Position numbers and translations under genes: made by a program. Positions 6,223 to 9,408 of a stretch of 9,408 nucleotides of DNA are shown piece after piece. The stretch is taken from assembly GCA_023416055.1 (NCBI GenBank), contig JAEZIH010000235.1:1-9408 (forward strand). The letters are read 5' to 3'. A model generated the notes under the pieces. It saw nothing but the letters and a program-made list of their open reading frames with translations, was not told the origin of the DNA and ran no database searches. Source of the DNA: Pseudomonadota bacterium (GTDB taxonomy: Bacteria; Pseudomonadota; Alphaproteobacteria; Caulobacterales; Caulobacteraceae). Numbering within the stretch: position 1 is the first letter of the stretch; each line of letters begins with the position of its first letter.

Positions 6223-6369
6223 TGCGGCGGCCCCCCTCTGAGCGTCTTCGGGATCGTCTCGACTCGATCCAGTCGGCGCTGTTCGTTCGGTCGTCAGGCC
6301 AGAAAGGCGCCACAGCCCCGGCCCATGTCAAGGATTCACGCTTTTTGGGGCGGTTTTGAGTCGTCCGGA
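6223..6369 (-). promoter_or_regulatory. Transglycosylase upstream region with three GANTC sites
   Basis: This 147-base gap separates the uracil glycosylase stop from the transglycosylase GTG. On the minus strand there is a perfect -35 box TTGACA (6331-6326); no good -10 was found at the usual distance (GCCTTT at 17 bases). Three GANTC sites occur within 102 bases: 6261-6265, 6333-6337 (one base from the -35) and 6358-6362. An imperfect palindrome GACTCGATCCAGTC (6261-6274) includes the first. These are the recognition sites of CcrM, the cell-cycle adenine methyltransferase of alphaproteobacteria, so cell-cycle control is a reasonable inference. Confidence 0.45.
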
Positions 6370-7164
6370 TTAACGAGCTTCGCCGTTGTCCAGCCGCGCC
6401 GCGAGCGACAGCATGTCCGCCCAGGCCTGCCGCTTGGCCAGCGGCTGACGCAGCAGGAAGGCCGGATGCAGTGTCGGCAGGGCGGGCGCCGCTACCCCGC
6501 CTTCGCCCAGCCGCCACTCGCGCCACTGACCCCTCAGCTTCAGAATCCCCTCGTCCGTGCCGAGGATGAATTTCGACGAGGCCGCGCCGACCAGCAGCAC
6601 CGCCTTCGGCTTCAGCAGGGCGAAGGCCCGCTCCACGAACGGCGCGCAGGTGGCCTGCTCCGCCGGCGTCGGCGTCCGGTTCCCCGGCGGCCGCCAGAAC
6701 ACCGTATTGGTGATGAACACCCGCCCCTCCAGCCCGGCCTCGGCCAGCATCCGGTCCAGCAGCCGACCGGCCTTGCCGACGAAGGGTTGGCCGCGCTCGT
6801 CCTCCTCGGCCCCGGGGCCCTCGCCGACGATCAGCACCTCGGCCTGCGGATTGCCGCGCCCGAATACCGACTGCCGCGCCCCCAGCCCGCGCAGGGGACA
6901 GCCCTCGAACGCCGCGACGGCTTCCGCCAGCGCCTCCAGCGTGTCCGCTCCCGCGGCCAGTCGCCGCGCTTCCGCCGCGGCGTCGTCGCTGTCGGCCGCC
7001 GGCGTCACCGCCGAGGTCGCCCGCTCGACGGCCTTCAGCGCGGGCGGGACCTGCACGTGGGTCCGGTCGACCGGGGCGTCGCCATAGCAGGCGTCGACGC
7101 CTGCATCGCGCCAGAAGGCGAGCAGGCTCTCTGCGGCGGCGGTGTCGAGGGGCTGGGCGGACAT
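6370..7164 (-). CDS. Uracil-DNA glycosylase, family 4-like, Fe-S cysteines incomplete
   Basis: A 264-residue cytoplasmic base-excision repair enzyme expected to remove uracil from DNA. An alphaproteobacterial-type N-terminal region (about 1-80) precedes the UDG fold. Motif 1 is GEGPGAEEDERGQPFVG (114-130) followed by KAGRLLD (131-137). The segment NTVFWRPPGNRTPTP (153-167) is family 4-like, and motif 2 is LPTLHPAFLLRQP (229-241) with His233. Family 4 enzymes bind a 4Fe-4S cluster with four cysteines; here only Cys89 and Cys173 remain, with Phe86 and Trp157 at the other two positions. I chose the ATG at 7164; the longer reading from a GTG at 7236 crosses TTA codons and the ETF-QO promoter region and looks non-coding. 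No clear ribosome site is present, and GTGACGC-N14-ACTATCCC just upstream could give a very short leader. It diverges from the ETF-QO gene. Confidence 0.93.
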   Translation of the reverse strand: MSAQPLDTAAAESLLAFWRDAGVDACYGDAPVDRTHVQVPPALKAVERATSAVTPAADSDDAAAEARRLAAGADTLEALAEAVAAFEGCPLRGLGARQSVFGRGNPQAEVLIVGEGPGAEEDERGQPFVGKAGRLLDRMLAEAGLEGRVFITNTVFWRPPGNRTPTPAEQATCAPFVERAFALLKPKAVLLVGAASSKFILGTDEGILKLRGQWREWRLGEGGVAAPALPTLHPAFLLRQPLAKRQAWADMLSLAARLDNGEAR

Positions 7165-7186
7165 GGCTCGGGCACAGGGATAGTCC

Positions 7187-7216
7187 TTGACCGCCCTCGC
7201 GTCACCTAAGGATAAG
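7187..7216 (+). promoter_or_regulatory. Candidate promoter for the ETF-QO gene
   Basis: TTGACC (7187-7192) is five of six to the -35 consensus, and GATAAG (7211-7216) is four of six to the -10 with an 18-base spacer. The start of transcription would fall near 7223, giving a leader of about 37 bases that contains GAGGG (7244-7248). It lies in the 95-base divergent gap shared with the uracil glycosylase, so the two promoters probably overlap. Confidence 0.4.
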
Positions 7217-7259
7217 GCGCATACATCGAAGCACACCGACCGTGAGGGAATTCAGGGGC

Positions 7260-9020
7260 ATGGCCGAACAAGCGATCGAGGGCGGCGCGGCGAACGCGTG
7301 GCAGGAAGCCGTCATCGACAAGCTGCCTCCGCTGGAGGCCCTGGCCGGCGTCGAGCGCGAGGTCATGGAGTACGACGTGGTGATCGTCGGCGGCGGCCCC
7401 GCCGGCCTCGCCGCCGCCCTCCGCCTGAAGCAGCGCGCGGAAAAGGACGGCCGCGAAATCTCTGTCGCCGTGCTGGAGAAGTCGGCCGAGATCGGCGGCC
7501 ACATCCTTTCGGGCGCCGTCATCGACCCGAAGGCCCTGACCGAGCTGTTCCCCGACTGGAAGGAGCGCGGCGCCCCGCTCGAGACCCCGGTGACCAGGGA
7601 TCGCTTCCTCGTGCTCGGCCCGCAGGGCCAGGCCGACCTGCCGATGTTCCTGCTGCCGCCGATGATGCACAACGACGGCTGCTATATCGCCTCCCTCGGC
7701 AACCTCTGCCGCTGGCTGGCCGAGCAGGCCGAGGCGCTGGGCGTCGAGGTCTATCCCGGCATGGCCGCCAGCCACGTGGTCTGGGACGAGCCGACTGGCC
7801 GGGTGAAGGGCGTCGTCGCCGGCGTCTTCGGCATCGACCGCGAGGGCAAGCCCAACGGCGACTTCCAGCCCGGCATCGAACTCCACGGCAAGTACGTCTT
7901 CATCGCCGAGGGCGTGCGCGGCTCGCTCGCCAAGACCATCATGGCCCGCCACAACCTCTGCGACGGCTCCGAGCCGCAGAAGTTCGGCATCGGCATCAAG
8001 GAGCTGTGGCAGGTCCCCGCCGAGAAGCACCAGCCGGGTCTGGCCCAGCACACCACCGGCTGGCCGCTGGACGAGAACACCGGCGGCGGCAGCTTCATGT
8101 ACCACTTCGGCGACCGCTACGTGGCCGTCGGCTATGTGGTGCACCTGAACTACCGCAACCCGTTCCTGTCGCCCTTCGACGAGTTCCAGCGCTTCAAGCA
8201 CCACCCCTCGATCGCCGAGCACCTGGAGGGCGGCGCGCGCATCTCCTACGGCGCCCGCGCCATCACCGAGGGCGGCTTCCAGTCGGTGCCGAAGCTGGCC
8301 TTCCCGGGCGGCGCCCTGATCGGCTGCTCGGCCGGCTTCGTGAACGTGCCGCGCATCAAGGGCAGCCACAACGCCATGAAGACCGGCATGCTGGCCGCCG
8401 ACGCCGCCTATGACGCGGTGGTCGCCGGCCGCGCGGGCGACGAACTGGTCGAGTACCAGTCGGCCTACGAGAACAGCTGGGTCTACAAGGAGCTGAAGCG
8501 GGTCCGGAACGCCAAGCCCCTGCTGTCGAAGTTCGGCACCACCCTCGGCGGCGCGCTGGGCCTGTTCGACATGTGGTTCCAGACCCTGTTCGGCGGCCTG
8601 TCGCTCTTCGGCACCCTCAAGCACGGCAAGACCGACGCCGCCTCCACCGAGCCGGCCGCGAAGCACAGGCCGATCGCCTATCCCAAGCCGGACGGAAAGC
8701 TGTCCTTCGACAAGCTGTCCTCGGTCTTCATCTCCAACACCAACCACGCCGAGGACCAGCCGGCCCACCTGAAGCTGCTCGACCCGTCCGTGCCGATCCG
8801 GGTCAACCTGCCGAAGTACGGCGAGCCGGCGCGCCTCTACTGCCCGGCCGGCGTGTACGAGGTGGTCTACGGCGACGAGGCCGCGAAGAGCGATCCGCGC
8901 TTCGTCATCAACGCCCAGAACTGCGTCCACTGCAAAACCTGCGACATCAAGGATCCGTCGCAGAACATCGTCTGGACCACGCCCGAGGGCGGCGGCGGGC
9001 CGAACTACCCGAATATGTGA
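7260..9020 (+). CDS. Electron-transfer flavoprotein:ubiquinone oxidoreductase
   Basis: A 586-residue inner-membrane-associated FAD/4Fe-4S enzyme that passes electrons from reduced ETF (fed by acyl-CoA and related dehydrogenases) to ubiquinone. The FAD-binding Rossmann motif VVIVGGGPAGLAAA lies at about 40-53, followed by GGHILSGAVIDP, typical of the family. The C-terminal ferredoxin-like domain holds the cluster ligands Cys528 and the CxxCxxC set Cys555, Cys558, Cys561 within NCVHCKTCDIKDP. The chosen ATG at 7260 gives about 36 residues ahead of MEYDVVIVG, a polar extension with coding-like third positions. A GTG at 7242 would add six residues. An ATG at 7365 would remove the extension but has GAGG only two bases away. 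A secreted TPR-like gene follows after 57 bases, possibly in the same operon. ETF subunit genes are not in the window. Confidence 0.97.
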   Translation: MAEQAIEGGAANAWQEAVIDKLPPLEALAGVEREVMEYDVVIVGGGPAGLAAALRLKQRAEKDGREISVAVLEKSAEIGGHILSGAVIDPKALTELFPDWKERGAPLETPVTRDRFLVLGPQGQADLPMFLLPPMMHNDGCYIASLGNLCRWLAEQAEALGVEVYPGMAASHVVWDEPTGRVKGVVAGVFGIDREGKPNGDFQPGIELHGKYVFIAEGVRGSLAKTIMARHNLCDGSEPQKFGIGIKELWQVPAEKHQPGLAQHTTGWPLDENTGGGSFMYHFGDRYVAVGYVVHLNYRNPFLSPFDEFQRFKHHPSIAEHLEGGARISYGARAITEGGFQSVPKLAFPGGALIGCSAGFVNVPRIKGSHNAMKTGMLAADAAYDAVVAGRAGDELVEYQSAYENSWVYKELKRVRNAKPLLSKFGTTLGGALGLFDMWFQTLFGGLSLFGTLKHGKTDAASTEPAAKHRPIAYPKPDGKLSFDKLSSVFISNTNHAEDQPAHLKLLDPSVPIRVNLPKYGEPARLYCPAGVYEVVYGDEAAKSDPRFVINAQNCVHCKTCDIKDPSQNIVWTTPEGGGGPNYPNM

Positions 9021-9077
9021 CGCCGGGCAGGCGAGGGGGCCTTGCCGAGAGCGCATAATCCGGGGAGGCTCCCGGCC

Positions 9078-9408
9078 ATGCGACCGACGTCCCTTCGCCT
9101 GCTCCTTTCCGGCTGCGCCTTCCTCGCCATCGCCTCCGCCGCGACGGCCCAGGACGCGCCCGTCATCGTCGATCCGCCGCTGCGAGGGCCTGAAATCGTT
9201 CCGCCCGCGGACGGTGACGCCGCTCCGACTCCCGAGGTCGTCGTCGAGGACCCCGACGCCGCCGCGTCAGCCGAGGCTGAAACCCCCGCCATTCCCGAGG
9301 TCTGGGCCCCCGCGCCCTTCACCGCCGACGGCCGCTCCGCCTACGGCCTGTACCTCTCGGGCCGGATCGCCACCTACCGCGGGCACCGCGACACCGGCGC
9401 CGAACTGC
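9078..9408 (+). CDS. Secreted TPR-like protein, N-terminal part only
   Basis: The first 110 residues of an exported protein that continues past the right edge. GGGGAGG (9062-9068) lies nine bases before the ATG. A basic start and hydrophobic run end in SAATA (residues 20-24), giving a signal peptidase I site before Gln25. A lipobox-like LSGC at 10-13 is also present, but the hydrophobic core before it is only about five residues, so I favour a soluble periplasmic product. A Pro/Ala/acidic linker spans about 25-82, and residues 87-110 (SAYGLYLSGRIATYRGHRDT) resemble the first tetratricopeptide helices. From memory, TPR proteins follow the ETF-QO gene in related Caulobacterales; this was not checked. 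Function is not assigned. Confidence 0.82.
   Translation, partial: MRPTSLRLLLSGCAFLAIASAATAQDAPVIVDPPLRGPEIVPPADGDAAPTPEVVVEDPDAAASAEAETPAIPEVWAPAPFTADGRSAYGLYLSGRIATYRGHRDTGAEL

Noticed and set aside
7165..7236. Upstream GTG start for the uracil-DNA glycosylase
   Set aside because: The extra 24 codons include two TTA codons, rare in this DNA, and overlap the promoter region of the divergent ETF-QO gene. The family-like start is MSAQPLD at 7164.
7206..9056. A 616-codon open frame antisense to the ETF-QO gene
   Set aside because: Long antisense frames are common opposite high-GC genes. Its translation is low-complexity, while the plus-strand frame holds the FAD and Fe-S motifs.
1..9408. Mobile elements, prophage genes, CRISPR arrays, toxin-antitoxin or defence genes, tRNA or rRNA
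   Set aside because: No transposase or integrase motifs, regular repeats or RNA-gene sequences were seen, and base composition is even across the window.

Overview
The window reads as a chromosomal housekeeping segment of a high-GC alphaproteobacterium, most likely of the Caulobacterales (Caulobacter, Brevundimonas or Phenylobacterium type). The basis is: strong G/C bias at third codon positions; a DUF1476 (ATP synthase zeta-type) gene divergent from purC, an arrangement typical of alphaproteobacteria; an Fe-S-depleted family 4-like uracil-DNA glycosylase; and GANTC sites concentrated between genes, as expected where the CcrM methyltransferase marks promoters. The genus is inferred from protein resemblance and was not tested by a search.

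Layout. On the left, a partial purC (-) diverges from a DUF1476 gene (+) across a 246-base promoter region. A hairpin follows DUF1476, which converges on a minus-strand block read from right to left: purB, a family 6-type hypoxanthine-DNA glycosylase that overlaps purB by 4 bases (GTGA), and a FAS1-domain lipoprotein. purB diverges from a glutathione S-transferase-like gene (+). Behind that gene lies a 36-residue single-pass membrane ORF (+), too short for ordinary gene callers, whose TAG stop shares a CTAG palindrome with the stop of a converging periplasmic lytic transglycosylase (-). Upstream of the transglycosylase, on the same strand, is the family 4-like uracil-DNA glycosylase. That gene diverges from electron-transfer flavoprotein:ubiquinone oxidoreductase (+), which is followed after 57 bases by a secreted TPR-like protein cut off by the window end.

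How the genes relate. purC and purB are two steps of de novo purine synthesis. The purB/hypoxanthine glycosylase overlap places the enzyme that clears IMP-derived adenylosuccinate beside a repair enzyme for the lesion that inosine nucleotides leave in DNA. The two glycosylases make base-excision repair a recurrent theme. The remaining genes serve wall turnover, electron transfer from acyl-CoA dehydrogenases to ubiquinone, redox or detoxification chemistry, and the envelope.

I see no mobile element, phage, CRISPR array, tRNA or rRNA, and no clearly new multi-gene system. The most interesting points are the purB-glycosylase coupling, the unannotated small membrane ORF with shared stop palindrome, the cluster of GANTC sites ahead of the transglycosylase, the missing Fe-S cysteines in the uracil glycosylase, and an inverted repeat that could mask the FAS1 gene's start. 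No intergenic stretch exceeds 300 bases.
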